Shown piece after piece: positions 33,275 through 41,525 of a DNA stretch of 64,000 nucleotides. Both the position numbers and the translations under genes were made by a program. The DNA comes from Elusimicrobiota bacterium (GTDB lineage Bacteria > Elusimicrobiota > Elusimicrobia > UBA1565 > UBA9628). Under the pieces are notes generated by a model. The model worked only from the letters and a program-made list of their open reading frames with translations, was not told the DNA's origin and searched no databases. Positions within the stretch are counted from its first letter, which is position 1. Every line of letters begins with the position of its first letter. The DNA is taken from NCBI GenBank assembly GCA_016212855.1, contig JACRDP010000010.1:106954-170953 (forward strand), in the 5' to 3' direction.

Positions 33275-34035
33275 CGGACGATAAAGACCCCTTAAACGCG
33301 AAATCTTTGGACCTGCCGCCTTCGCGCGAGCTTGACGAGGCGGCCGCGCTCCTGGCTTACGCGGCGGTCGAACGCAATCCACCTGCGGAGTTGAAGGATC
33401 GGCTGATGGCGGGACTACGACCAGTTCCCACGTGGTACCAGGGCAAGCGCTGGCTGCGTCCCGCGGCGGCCGCGGCGCTGGCATCCGTTCTTCTCTTCGT
33501 CATGTGGACTCGCACCCCGAGAAGCGGCCCGATCTTGATCGCCTCCCAGGGGGCGGTGACGGTCGACGGCCGAGCCGCCGCCGCCGGCGCCCGCGTCAGT
33601 TGGGGAAGCGTGATCGAAGTCTCCTCCGACGGCGAGGCGGTCGTCCGCGTCGACGATCGCGCGGGATTCAGCCTGAGCCGTGGGGGCCGGGCGGCGCTTT
33701 CGCGCGACGGCGCGGCCCTCTCCGTGCGTCTTTTCTCCGGTTGGCTGCTCAGCGCCGTGAAAACGGGGACCGCCTACGCCGTCGTGACCGAGCACAGCCG
33801 AGTTTCCGCTTTGGGCACGGATTTCATCGTCAAAGTGCGCGATGCGCGGGCTTATGTCTGCATCTGCCACGGACATCTCGGCCTCGGCGGGGATTTCCCC
33901 GAGCCCGAAATCGCTTCTCAGGCTCACGGCTCCTTGACGGAGCCTCTCTATAAGCCCGGATCAGAGGGCGCCATGGAAGGGCATTCCGATGACGCCATCG
34001 CGCGGTTGCGCGACCTTGTCGGCCTCCAGCATTGA
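33271..34035 (+). CDS. FecR-domain membrane protein, putative anti-sigma factor
   Basis: This 254-residue protein has a cytoplasmic N-terminus ('LAYAAVERNPPAELKDRLMA', the pattern of anti-sigma N-terminal helices), one TM helix ('AAAAALASVLLFVMWTR', about residues 69-85), and a periplasmic FecR-like domain ('GPILIASQGAVTVDGRAAAA', 'VLSSDGEAVV'-type strands, 'VVTEHSRVSALGTDFIVKVR'). The start overlaps the sigma gene. It probably holds the sigma factor inactive until an envelope signal arrives. A C-I-C-H motif in the FecR domain is unusual. Confidence 0.75.
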   Translation: MTDDKDPLNAKSLDLPPSRELDEAAALLAYAAVERNPPAELKDRLMAGLRPVPTWYQGKRWLRPAAAAALASVLLFVMWTRTPRSGPILIASQGAVTVDGRAAAAGARVSWGSVIEVSSDGEAVVRVDDRAGFSLSRGGRAALSRDGAALSVRLFSGWLLSAVKTGTAYAVVTEHSRVSALGTDFIVKVRDARAYVCICHGHLGLGGDFPEPEIASQAHGSLTEPLYKPGSEGAMEGHSDDAIARLRDLVGLQH

Positions 34036-34122
34036 CGCCGCACCGCTTCGGATCGGTCACACTCGCGCCTCACTCCGAGTCTAAACTTATGCAGCCGTCA
34101 AGCGGTTCCACGGCTCGGGGGA

Positions 34123-34258
34123 TATAATGAACAGCGCAACCAAGAGCATCGTCATCGAGGCGGACGCAAAGACGGTTTACGAATATGTAGCCAAGCCCGA
34201 ATCGCTTCCGCTATGGGCGATCCATTTTTGCCAAGGAATCCGGAAGGAGCGTCGATGA
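34123..34258 (+). pseudogene. Truncated SRPBCC-domain gene with -10 over its start codon
   Basis: From ATG 34127 the frame reads 'MNSATKSIVIEADAKTVYEY' then 'VAKPESLPLWAIHFCQGIRK', the opening strand and helix of an SRPBCC (START-like) ligand-binding domain, but it stops at 34256-34258 after 43 residues instead of ~140. TATAAT (34123-34128) overlaps the ATG. It is probably a decayed gene whose 3' part has been replaced. Confidence 0.5.
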
Positions 34259-34259
34259 G

Positions 34260-34385
34260 ATGGATGAACTTCACCGCGCGGCCCAGATATATCGCAACCA
34301 CCCCGATTACGCGGTGCCAGGGCGCGTCATCGAGGAGATCAAGGAGCTTCTCGCCTCCGGCAGATACGGCATCTTCAGCGAGTGA
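34260..34385 (+). CDS. Short ORF, 41 residues, unknown
   Basis: The ORF starts at ATG 34260, two bases after the truncated SRPBCC stop, and reads 'MDELHRAAQIYRNHPDYAVP' then 'GRVIEEIKELLASGRYGIFS'. GGAG lies about 12 bases upstream. It is helical and soluble-looking. It could be a genuine small protein translated by reinitiation or the C-terminal fragment of another gene joined here; I do not recognise it. Confidence 0.35.
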   Translation: MDELHRAAQIYRNHPDYAVPGRVIEEIKELLASGRYGIFSE

Positions 34386-34438
34386 CATTGAATCCACAGG
34401 TAATAGATCCGCGTTATTCTGCGAGACGCAATAAAACC

Positions 34439-35887
34439 ATGATCGACGCTTCGCCGATGCGCTTCACCGCAATGGCTTTGACCCTGGCGCTGATTCTACA
34501 ACCGCGAGTTGCTAAGGCAGAGCCTTCCTCTGATCCGCAGTACTTGGTTTTTTGGCTCTCTGGGCAAGGGATTCTGCGGACCTCACTGGACATCAAGGGG
34601 CGGCTGATCGACTCCTCGATGAAGCCTTTCGTCAAGGCGGGCGGTAACCCTGGAGAGATACAGCCGCTGGTTCGGCACATGGAACAGTCCATGAAAGCCG
34701 GAGATGTGGCCGAGGTCGAGCGAACCATGGATAAGATTCTGTCTCTCCAGCGCGGCCGCATCGGCGGCGCCGAGCCGGACACCTCGACGTTCGACTCCTC
34801 CGAGCTCGACAAACAGGTCGCGGGTCTCATAGCCCGCATCGGGACGACCGGCGACGGTAAGGCCCGCAAACTCGGCTTCGGGATCACGATACCCACTTTC
34901 ATGCTTGAGAAACAGATTCCGGGCGTCCTCAAGGCCGCATTTCGCATCGCCGGGGAGCGTGACGTCGCCGTCCACTTGAACTTCGACTCCCACAACTTCT
35001 GGCAGAACCGTTCGGATCTTTGGAAGAACCCGGAGAACGTCGAGTGGTCGGATTGGAACGGTACGCTCAACGCCGCACGGGTGTTGGACTGGGGCGAGCC
35101 CCAGAGACTGCCCCCGCACATGTGCTACAACAGCCCGGCGATTCTGGAAGAAATATCCCGTATCGTCAAACAGGTGATCGGTCCGGCCCTCGGTGCTGAA
35201 TTGGGCGCTTTGCGCGACGCGAAAAAGGAGCATCTGTTCGCCGGAATCACAGTCGGATCGGAACCGGCCATCGACGATTACACGCAGATACAAAGGATAA
35301 ACCCTAACCAAGCCGCCTTCATGGACCGCGAAGGACTGCCGAGGGTACGACTGGGTTACCATGCGCTCAAGAACCTGGGTTTCGGCCCGAAGAATCACCC
35401 CAAGGACTTCAAGCGGGAATTGGCCAAGGTGAACCGGGATTTCATCGCCTATTGGGCGCGACAGTTCGTCGAGGCCGGCGTACCTGCGGCACGCCTCTAC
35501 ACTCATGTCCCGGCCCAAGGCATCGACTTCGGCGACCCGGTCGTCGATTACAACAACGCCCCGGCCTCGACTGCCTTCAATCCCTATGCGCGGCCGGGCT
35601 GGACCACCTATCCAGTCGACCGCATAAAGAATGATTTCAAACCACTATACGCATTGCTCGAGGCCCATGGGAACCCTGCCTGGGGAGGCGTTGAGGCGAA
35701 CACCGCCTTTGGTTCGGCTTCCGTCGATTGGAATGAATACCTCTCGCGCCACTTCAAACATGGCGCGAAGCTCGTTGGAATCAACGTCGGGGCCAGCAGT
35801 CCCGTTTTGACGGGACGCCTCACGAAGAGCGCTTACAGCTCCCAGGCACTTGGCGCTTATCGTGATTTTTTCTCCGGCAAGCTTTGA
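34439..35887 (+). CDS. Large exported protein of unknown function
   Basis: This 482-residue protein has a signal peptide from ATG 34439 or 34457 ('MRFTAMALTLALILQPRVAK'). The mature part includes 'QYLVFWLSGQGILRTSLDIK', 'GFGITIPTFMLEKQIPGVLK', 'VAVHLNFDSHNFWQNRSDLW', 'AGITVGSEPAIDDYTQIQRI', 'ARLYTHVPAQGIDFGDPVVD' and 'PAWGGVEANTAFGSASVDWN'. The alternating pattern, with acids near predicted strand ends, looks like a TIM-barrel glycoside-hydrolase-like fold. No family is recognised. No clear ribosome site is visible. Confidence 0.65.
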   Translation: MIDASPMRFTAMALTLALILQPRVAKAEPSSDPQYLVFWLSGQGILRTSLDIKGRLIDSSMKPFVKAGGNPGEIQPLVRHMEQSMKAGDVAEVERTMDKILSLQRGRIGGAEPDTSTFDSSELDKQVAGLIARIGTTGDGKARKLGFGITIPTFMLEKQIPGVLKAAFRIAGERDVAVHLNFDSHNFWQNRSDLWKNPENVEWSDWNGTLNAARVLDWGEPQRLPPHMCYNSPAILEEISRIVKQVIGPALGAELGALRDAKKEHLFAGITVGSEPAIDDYTQIQRINPNQAAFMDREGLPRVRLGYHALKNLGFGPKNHPKDFKRELAKVNRDFIAYWARQFVEAGVPAARLYTHVPAQGIDFGDPVVDYNNAPASTAFNPYARPGWTTYPVDRIKNDFKPLYALLEAHGNPAWGGVEANTAFGSASVDWNEYLSRHFKHGAKLVGINVGASSPVLTGRLTKSAYSSQALGAYRDFFSGKL

Positions 35888-36024
35888 GCGGATATTTGAA
35901 GAAAGAAGCTCCGAAGATACCTTCTTCTGAACGGGCATTCCGCGGCCAAAGAGCCGTCCATAGCAGGTTCTACAGGGGATGCCATGCCGACGTCGTTATT
36001 GGGGATCTACAGAAGAACGCGGGG
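35888..36024. other. Convergent intergenic region
   Basis: This stretch separates two convergent genes. GAAGAAAGAAG (about 35897-35907) faces CTTCTTC (about 35922-35928), an imperfect stem that could act as a weak bidirectional terminator. Nothing else is apparent. Confidence 0.3.
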
Positions 36025-36699
36025 TCATGGTTTGATCGCCCGGCACCAAAGCATAACGCCCATGAGCGTCAGCAGCGCACCCGAGACTACCTCGCCCGCA
36101 CGGATGAAGCGCGGATAACGGGCGAAGATGGATAGAAGCGAACTCGTCGCCAGTCCCGCGGCGATGAAGGGAAGTCCGAGGCCGAGCGAGTACGTGAACA
36201 GCAACGCGCTGCCGCGCGCGACGCTCTCCCCGGCGGATAAAGCGAGGATTCCGCCTAATACCGGTCCGACGCAGGGCACCCAGCCGAAGGCGAAGGCAAG
36301 TCCCATCGCGAAGGCTCCCGCTGCTCCTGCGCTGAAGCGCGTGAGCGGAACGCTCATCGGCTTGTACAAAAGTTGGATGGGAAATAAATCGGTCAAGTGG
36401 AGGCCGAAGGCGATTACGATGAGGCTTGAGAGCCTCTTAAGCGCCGGGAGATGGGGGGTGAGCGGCGCTGTGACTTCCGACGCTAAAGCGCCGAGGGCCG
36501 TGAAAGCTAGCGCGAAGCCGAGTACGAAGCAAGTCGAAGCGATCCCCGCGCGACGCCTTCCGCTTCGGCCGTTCGTCTCTATTTCCTGGAGTGACAGGCC
36601 CGTCATCATCGAGATATACCCGGGAATCAGCGGCAGGACGCAAGGCGAGAGGAATGAGAGCGCTCCCGCGCAGAGTGCCCTGCCGAAGCCGATGTTCAT
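36025..36699 (-). CDS. ccdA: CcdA/DsbD-type thiol-disulfide membrane protein
   Basis: This 224-residue protein has six TM helices and carries electrons from cytoplasmic thioredoxin to the periplasm. The paired redox cysteines are in 'SFLSPCVLPLIPGYISMM' and 'FGWVPCVGPVLGGILALS', the two halves of the CcdA fold. AGGAT precedes ATG 36699. It is divergent from the DUF1223 and MsrAB genes, which would use its reducing power in the periplasm. Confidence 0.88.
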   Translation of the reverse strand: MNIGFGRALCAGALSFLSPCVLPLIPGYISMMTGLSLQEIETNGRSGRRRAGIASTCFVLGFALAFTALGALASEVTAPLTPHLPALKRLSSLIVIAFGLHLTDLFPIQLLYKPMSVPLTRFSAGAAGAFAMGLAFAFGWVPCVGPVLGGILALSAGESVARGSALLFTYSLGLGLPFIAAGLATSSLLSIFARYPRFIRAGEVVSGALLTLMGVMLWCRAIKP

Positions 36700-36841
36700 T
36701 CTATCCTCAGGGTCTGTCGACAGATGATATACGCGCGCCGCCCCCGTTTGGATGCCTGGTATTCGCGCACCCGACCGCGGCACGCTCCGTCTAGATGAAT
36801 CCATGCCCGGCCGAGCCGCGTACTACAGACATGGAGGAATC

Positions 36842-37558
36842 ATGATCAAACATCTTGGGCGTGTCCTGACCGTCGTCGTCGCTCTGAATCTGCCCGTCTC
36901 CGCCGCAGAATCCGTTTTTCGCAGCGCACCCGGAGGCACCTCGTTGCTGGAGTTGTACAGTTCGGAGGGCTGCAGCTCCTGTCCGCCGGCCGATGCATGG
37001 GTGGGTTCCCTGCGGCGCGAGCCCGGCCTGTGGCGGGATTTCGTGCCGGTCGCGTTCCAGGTCGACTATTGGGACTACCTCGGTTGGCGCGATATCCTCG
37101 CGACTCCGGAGAACAGCGCGAGGCAGCAATCTTACGGGCGTCTGGTGACGCCGCAGCTCCTGCTCAACGGCCGCTCATTCGGAGGGATCGGCGCCGCGAT
37201 CCGTAAGCCGAAGTCGGACGCCGGGACCCTTGAAATCCGTTCTGACGGGATCGCGAGCCAGCGCGTCGTCTTCAAGCCGAGCGGCGCCGACGCAGGCGGC
37301 TTGGTGGCCCACGCCGCCTTGCTCGGCTTCGGCGTCGCGTCCACCGTCACCCGTGGAGAGAACAGCGGCTCGGTTTTGCGGCACGAGTTCGTCGTGCTCG
37401 ATCACGCCGCACGGCCGCTCGACGACGGCCGGGCCGCGTTCAGCTTGCGGCCGAATCCCGCGGTAAGAGCGGGCCGCTTGGGCGTGGCCGCGTGGGTGTC
37501 CCGCGGGGACGACCCGACGCCTCTTCAAGCTGCGGGCGGGTATCTAGGCGCGGAGTAG
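36842..37558 (+). CDS. Exported DUF1223 thioredoxin-like protein
   Basis: This 238-residue protein has a signal peptide (to about residue 21) and the DUF1223 hallmark 'SLLELYSSEGCSSCPPADAW', with a C-x2-C-P thioredoxin-like centre, then 'FQVDYWDYLGWRDILATPEN' and 'QQSYGRLVTPQLLLNGR'. GGAGGA precedes the ATG. It is 12 bp upstream of msrAB. Function of the family is not established; a periplasmic redox role fits the neighbours. Confidence 0.85.
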   Translation: MIKHLGRVLTVVVALNLPVSAAESVFRSAPGGTSLLELYSSEGCSSCPPADAWVGSLRREPGLWRDFVPVAFQVDYWDYLGWRDILATPENSARQQSYGRLVTPQLLLNGRSFGGIGAAIRKPKSDAGTLEIRSDGIASQRVVFKPSGADAGGLVAHAALLGFGVASTVTRGENSGSVLRHEFVVLDHAARPLDDGRAAFSLRPNPAVRAGRLGVAAWVSRGDDPTPLQAAGGYLGAE

Positions 37559-37570
37559 GGGGTCATTTCC

Positions 37571-38590
37571 ATGAAATCCATCATCGCCGCTCTTTGCCTA
37601 GGCGTCGCCGGCGTTCCGCTGCGCGCCGCGGACAAACCCGCGCGAAGCGCCGTCGCTACCTTCGCCGGCGGTTGCTTCTGGTGCATGGAGCCGCCCTTTG
37701 AAAAACTAGCGGGAGTGAAGACCGTCATCTCCGGCTATACCGGGGGGACGGAGAAGAACCCGACGTATAAGCAGGTGTCGGCGGGCCAAACCGGGCACGC
37801 CGAATCCGTGCAGGTGACGTATGATCCGGATAAAGTCTCCTACGAGAAGCTGCTCGACGTCTTCTGGCACAACATCGATCCGACCACGATCGACCGTGAG
37901 TTCGTGGACGAAGGTCATCAGTACCGCACCGCGATCTTCTTCCACGACTCCGAGCAGAAGAAACTGGCGCTCGCGAGCAAGGAGAGTCTGGATAAGTCGG
38001 AAGTCTTCGGCGCACCGATCGTCACGGAGATCGTCGCCGCGACCGCCTTCTATCCCGCGGAGGAGTACCACCAGGACTACTACAAGAAGTCCGCGGTAAA
38101 ATATAAATACTACCGTTATCTCTCTGGCCGGGACGCCTATCTCGGCAAGACCTGGAAAGGCAGGAAGGCCGCGGCGGCGACCGCCCGACTGACGCCGCTG
38201 CAGTATCACGTCGTCAAGGAGAACGGGACCGAGCCCCCCTTCAAGAACGCCTACTGGGACAACCACGAGGAGGGCATCTACGTCGACATCGTCTCCGGGG
38301 AGGCGCTGTTCAGTTCCAAGGATAAGTACGACTCCGGAACGGGGTGGCCGAGTTTCTCCGCGCCGCTGGTGGAAGGCAACATCGTCCTCAAGACGGACCG
38401 TTCGCTTTGGAGCGTCCGGACCGAGGTCCGCTCAAAAAGCGCGGACTCCCACCTCGGGCATGTCTTCGACGACGGCCCTGAGCCAACCCATAAGCGTTAC
38501 TGCATGAATTCGGCGGCGCTCAGGTTCATCCCGGCGGGAGAGCTTGTCGCGGCGGGCTACGGGAAATACGCCGCCCTGCTCGTCAAATAG
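37571..38590 (+). CDS. msrAB: Exported methionine sulfoxide reductase MsrA-MsrB fusion
   Basis: This 339-residue bifunctional enzyme repairs both S- and R-methionine sulfoxide. The signal peptide (to about residue 20) indicates periplasmic action. The MsrA domain has '[20 protein letters not shown]' with its catalytic Cys and '[16 protein letters not shown]'. The MsrB domain has '[20 protein letters not shown]', '[20 protein letters not shown]', its catalytic Cys in '[11 protein letters not shown]'. The MsrB zinc CxxC pairs are absent, as in zinc-free types. Reducing equivalents could come from the adjacent CcdA/DUF1223. Confidence 0.93.
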   Translation: MKSIIAALCLGVAGVPLRAADKPARSAVATFAGGCFWCMEPPFEKLAGVKTVISGYTGGTEKNPTYKQVSAGQTGHAESVQVTYDPDKVSYEKLLDVFWHNIDPTTIDREFVDEGHQYRTAIFFHDSEQKKLALASKESLDKSEVFGAPIVTEIVAATAFYPAEEYHQDYYKKSAVKYKYYRYLSGRDAYLGKTWKGRKAAAATARLTPLQYHVVKENGTEPPFKNAYWDNHEEGIYVDIVSGEALFSSKDKYDSGTGWPSFSAPLVEGNIVLKTDRSLWSVRTEVRSKSADSHLGHVFDDGPEPTHKRYCMNSAALRFIPAGELVAAGYGKYAALLVK

Positions 38591-38592
38591 CA

Positions 38593-40380
38593 ATGGCACG
38601 CCCCCGAAGCCCCGAGCCTCCTCGGTCCGAACTGTCCGACCCGGGAGGCTGGTATGCCGCGCACGGCCGCAGGCTGTATCTTTACGCTTATTCGCGGGTG
38701 CGCGACGCGAACGAAGCGGACGAACTCGTCCATCAGACCTTACTGACCGCGTTCGCGGCGCGCGGACGATTTCGGGGGGAGTCGAGCGAACTCACCTGGA
38801 TGACCGGAATCCTGCGCTACAAAGTCCTGGAGCACTTCAGGCGCCGTAGTCGGGACAGATGCTTGGAGCCGATCGATATCTCCGACGCGCGAAAGGATTC
38901 GCCCGAACGCAAAGCCGAAGCCTCGGAGTTCGACTCCATCGTGCGAGAAGGGTTGGGAACTCTATCGCCTCAGATGGCGCGGGCATTCTCCCTGCGCCGC
39001 ATCGAGGGGGTGAGCCAGCAAGAAGCCGCCAAAATCTTGGGCGTTCCCGCCGGACGAGTCGCGGTCATGGTCTATCGTGCGCGAATGCGATTGATCCGTC
39101 ATCTGGGACAAGCGGCGGCGGTTGTTGCTCTTCTCAGCGCTGTAGCCGTACCGGGCGCTTTCGCGGCCCCCGTAGGCAGCATCGAGATCGAAGGGGCCAA
39201 AACGCGCCCTGAGACGGTCCGTGCCTTGCTGGACACCCGGATCGGCGCGGAGTTCGATCCTGCGGCTTGGGAAAGGGACTTGCGGCGCCTGCGCAACCTC
39301 GATTACTTTTACGACGTGATGGGCGACGCCCGTGAAGTCGACGGCAGGATGGAACTGCACCTTCATCTTCGCAACAAGTTTTCCACGCTGCCGATCTTCA
39401 AATTCAAAAGAGGCGGCGGCTCGTCTTTGATTACCGCGGGGCTTTATGAGATCAACTTCCTGGACCGCCTCCTCGAGGTCGGAGGCCAATACGAGCGGTT
39501 CAACGGCAAGCCGGGCTATGCTCTCTGGTTCCGCCATCCATACCTCTTTTCCAGACGCAACCGCTTCGGTACGGAAGTCCTCGCTCACGCCATCGATCTC
39601 CCGCTTCTAACCGACCGCGGGGAGGAGGAGGCCTTCTTCGAGAATAAGGAGACGCGCTGGAACGGACGGCTCCAGCGGGAACTGGCCGAGTCCTTGCGCG
39701 TCGGAGTCGAGTTGAGCGTGTATCAGAACGACTTCAAGCGCGACGACGGCTCGGCGGAAAAGAGGGCCCGCAACGACGGCTTCCTGCGCACGACCACCCT
39801 GCACTCCGGACGCACGGTCTCGCTGACGCCGAGTGTAACGGTAGGCCGGCTTGATCACGACCGCTATTTTATCTCGGGGCACGAGGGCTTCGCGCAGGTG
39901 GAATTGGCGCACCGCAGCTTAGGCTCCGGTTTCGCCTTCGCCAAGGGGCAAGCGGGGGTCACAGGAGGCTGGCGCCCGGGAGAGCGTTGGAACCTGGTCT
40001 ATCAGGCCAAACTCGGAAGCAAGACCGGACGCGAGTTCCAACATAAGTTCTATCTCGGCGGGCTTGATACGGCCCGAGGCTTCTTGGACCGTCAATTCCG
40101 AGGCGAGCACATGTGGTTAGTGAACCTCGAGGCGCGACCGACTCTCGTCGAGAAGCCGCTGTGGGTGCTCCAGGGCGCTCTATTCACGGACCTCGCCAAA
40201 ACCTGGGACGCCCGCAATTTCGGCGTCGACGGCTTCGGGCGGCCGATCATCAGCTACGGCATCGGCGGGCGAGTGATATTCCCGCGCGTCTATCGCGCCA
40301 TCTTGCGCCTGGACGTCGCACGGACGCAGCGGCCTGTCGGGCAGTACGGCGTCAGTCTCGGGCTGCAGCAGTTTTTTTAG
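38593..40380 (+). CDS. ECF sigma factor fused in frame to an Omp85/TamA-like outer-membrane protein
   Basis: One uninterrupted 595-codon ORF joins two unrelated proteins. Residues ~22-170 form an ECF sigma factor: region 2 'RVRDANEADELVHQTLLTAF' with 'ESSELTWMTGILRYKVLEHF', and region 4 'LSPQMARAFSLRRIEGVSQQ' with 'AAKILGVPAGRVAVMVYRAR'. Residues 165-191 read as a complete signal peptide starting at an internal ATG (39085): 'MRLIRHLGQAAAVVALLSAV' then 'AVPGAFA'. Then come one POTRA-like unit ('VGSIEIEGAKTRPETVRALL', 'RRLRNLDYFYDV') and a barrel ending 'GVSLGLQQFF' (terminal Phe). The ORF starts 2 bp after msrAB. Either internal initiation yields a normal outer-membrane protein, or a tethered precursor exists. 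A missed frameshift is possible. Confidence 0.8.
   Translation: MARPRSPEPPRSELSDPGGWYAAHGRRLYLYAYSRVRDANEADELVHQTLLTAFAARGRFRGESSELTWMTGILRYKVLEHFRRRSRDRCLEPIDISDARKDSPERKAEASEFDSIVREGLGTLSPQMARAFSLRRIEGVSQQEAAKILGVPAGRVAVMVYRARMRLIRHLGQAAAVVALLSAVAVPGAFAAPVGSIEIEGAKTRPETVRALLDTRIGAEFDPAAWERDLRRLRNLDYFYDVMGDAREVDGRMELHLHLRNKFSTLPIFKFKRGGGSSLITAGLYEINFLDRLLEVGGQYERFNGKPGYALWFRHPYLFSRRNRFGTEVLAHAIDLPLLTDRGEEEAFFENKETRWNGRLQRELAESLRVGVELSVYQNDFKRDDGSAEKRARNDGFLRTTTLHSGRTVSLTPSVTVGRLDHDRYFISGHEGFAQVELAHRSLGSGFAFAKGQAGVTGGWRPGERWNLVYQAKLGSKTGREFQHKFYLGGLDTARGFLDRQFRGEHMWLVNLEARPTLVEKPLWVLQGALFTDLAKTWDARNFGVDGFGRPIISYGIGGRVIFPRVYRAILRLDVARTQRPVGQYGVSLGLQQFF
39085..40380 (+). CDS. Possible nested product: exported Omp85/TamA-like protein
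   Basis: This is the same reading frame as the fusion ORF, starting at internal ATG 39085. The 431-residue product would have a textbook signal peptide, one POTRA-like domain and a ~16-strand barrel including 'FYLGGLDTARGFLDRQFRGE', which resembles the conserved R-G-F loop (lid-lock) motif of Omp85 proteins. No Shine-Dalgarno is visible before this ATG, so it would depend on coupling to translation of the sigma part. A single POTRA is fewer than in BamA or TamA. Confidence 0.45.
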   Translation: MRLIRHLGQAAAVVALLSAVAVPGAFAAPVGSIEIEGAKTRPETVRALLDTRIGAEFDPAAWERDLRRLRNLDYFYDVMGDAREVDGRMELHLHLRNKFSTLPIFKFKRGGGSSLITAGLYEINFLDRLLEVGGQYERFNGKPGYALWFRHPYLFSRRNRFGTEVLAHAIDLPLLTDRGEEEAFFENKETRWNGRLQRELAESLRVGVELSVYQNDFKRDDGSAEKRARNDGFLRTTTLHSGRTVSLTPSVTVGRLDHDRYFISGHEGFAQVELAHRSLGSGFAFAKGQAGVTGGWRPGERWNLVYQAKLGSKTGREFQHKFYLGGLDTARGFLDRQFRGEHMWLVNLEARPTLVEKPLWVLQGALFTDLAKTWDARNFGVDGFGRPIISYGIGGRVIFPRVYRAILRLDVARTQRPVGQYGVSLGLQQFF

Positions 40381-40392
40381 GAGAGGAAAAGA

Positions 40393-41508
40393 ATGACCGA
40401 CTCGAACGACGCATCGGCGGAAGTCCCCGCATACTGCGTCGTGTGCGCGACTCCCCTGGCCGGGCCATGGGGGCTTCTCTTCTATGCCGCCGGAATCAGG
40501 CGCAGCGCGCTCAATCCCGGGATATGCTCGCGCTGCAACCAGCACATCGAGGAGGGCGCTCTCGTCGAGCTAACCGTGCTCTTCGCCGATCTCTCCGACT
40601 TCACCGCCCTCACCAACGAGCTCGGCCCGGAAAAAGCTCACGAAGTCGCCGAGGCCTTTCTCAAATCCGCTTCCACAGTGATCGTTTCCCGCGAGGGCGC
40701 CATCGACAAATACATCGGCGACGCCGTGATGGCGCTTTTCAACGCTCCGATCGCCAATAAACGTCATGCGGAACTTGCCTTGGATGCGGCGACGACGATC
40801 ATAGACGACATGGATGTGCTCTCCAGACGCTTCCGGCGACCCCTGACCGCCCAAGCGGGCATCGCGACCGGCTGGGCGAGGATAGGCCGGCTGGCTGGAG
40901 GCGCGGTGACCGCCATCGGCGCGCCGGTCAACCTCGCGTCGCGTCTGGAAAGCCACGCCGCAGCGGGGGAGATCGTCGTGGATGAGGCCGTCATCCGGCT
41001 TTCCGGTCGGCGCTTGCCGGGAGGCCGTCGCGAGAAGCTCGCGATCAGCGGCTTTCCTGCGCCGGTTCATGCCTACAGACTCGGCGGCGACGGGCGGCCC
41101 GCGTCTGCGCCCGGCACCTCGGCCGGCAGCGGCGGAACGTCGGGCGGGGCATCGACGGCTGGGCTTCTCTTCGCTCTCTTGGGCGCCCCATGCGCCGCCG
41201 CCACACTCTTGGGGCCTATGGTCGTTCCTCTCGGGTTGAGCTCCGTGTTCGCCGCGTCGAGCGCGGTATGGCTGCTCGACGGCGGATTCGTCCGCCACGC
41301 GCTCGCCGTACTCGCAGTCGCTGGCGTCGGAGCGAACTTGTTCGCGCTCTTGCGCGCCCGGTCGCAGCGGCGGGGCTTAGCCGCCACACCGCTGGAGCGA
41401 GCGCGGGCGGCGTGGATCGTGGCGACGGCCATCCTGGTCGCCGGAGCGATCGCGGCGGAGACATGGGCGCACGCCCGGATGGCGGCGAAGATGATGATGA
41501 TGCCCTAA
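40393..41508 (+). CDS. Membrane-associated class III adenylate/guanylate cyclase
   Basis: This 371-residue protein opens with a zinc-finger-like pair (CVVC, residues 15-18; CSRC, 45-48). A class III cyclase domain follows: 'VLFADLSDFTALTNELGPEK' with the first metal Asp, 'GAIDKYIGDAVMALFNAP' with the second, and 'ASRLESHAAAGEIVVDEAVI'. A Gly/Ser linker leads to about four TM helices ('LLFALLGAPCAAATLLGPMV' onward) ending in a Met-rich tail. GAGAGG precedes the ATG. It probably makes cAMP or cGMP; C-terminal rather than N-terminal membrane anchoring and the zinc module are less common. Confidence 0.8.
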   Translation: MTDSNDASAEVPAYCVVCATPLAGPWGLLFYAAGIRRSALNPGICSRCNQHIEEGALVELTVLFADLSDFTALTNELGPEKAHEVAEAFLKSASTVIVSREGAIDKYIGDAVMALFNAPIANKRHAELALDAATTIIDDMDVLSRRFRRPLTAQAGIATGWARIGRLAGGAVTAIGAPVNLASRLESHAAAGEIVVDEAVIRLSGRRLPGGRREKLAISGFPAPVHAYRLGGDGRPASAPGTSAGSGGTSGGASTAGLLFALLGAPCAAATLLGPMVVPLGLSSVFAASSAVWLLDGGFVRHALAVLAVAGVGANLFALLRARSQRRGLAATPLERARAAWIVATAILVAGAIAAETWAHARMAAKMMMMP

Positions 41509-41525
41509 TCGAGGTGTAACAACAG

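Noticed and set aside
36714-36723. CTGTCGACAG palindrome between ccdA and the DUF1223 gene
   Set aside because: A 10-bp palindrome in GC-rich DNA is not significant alone and no promoter element aligns with it.
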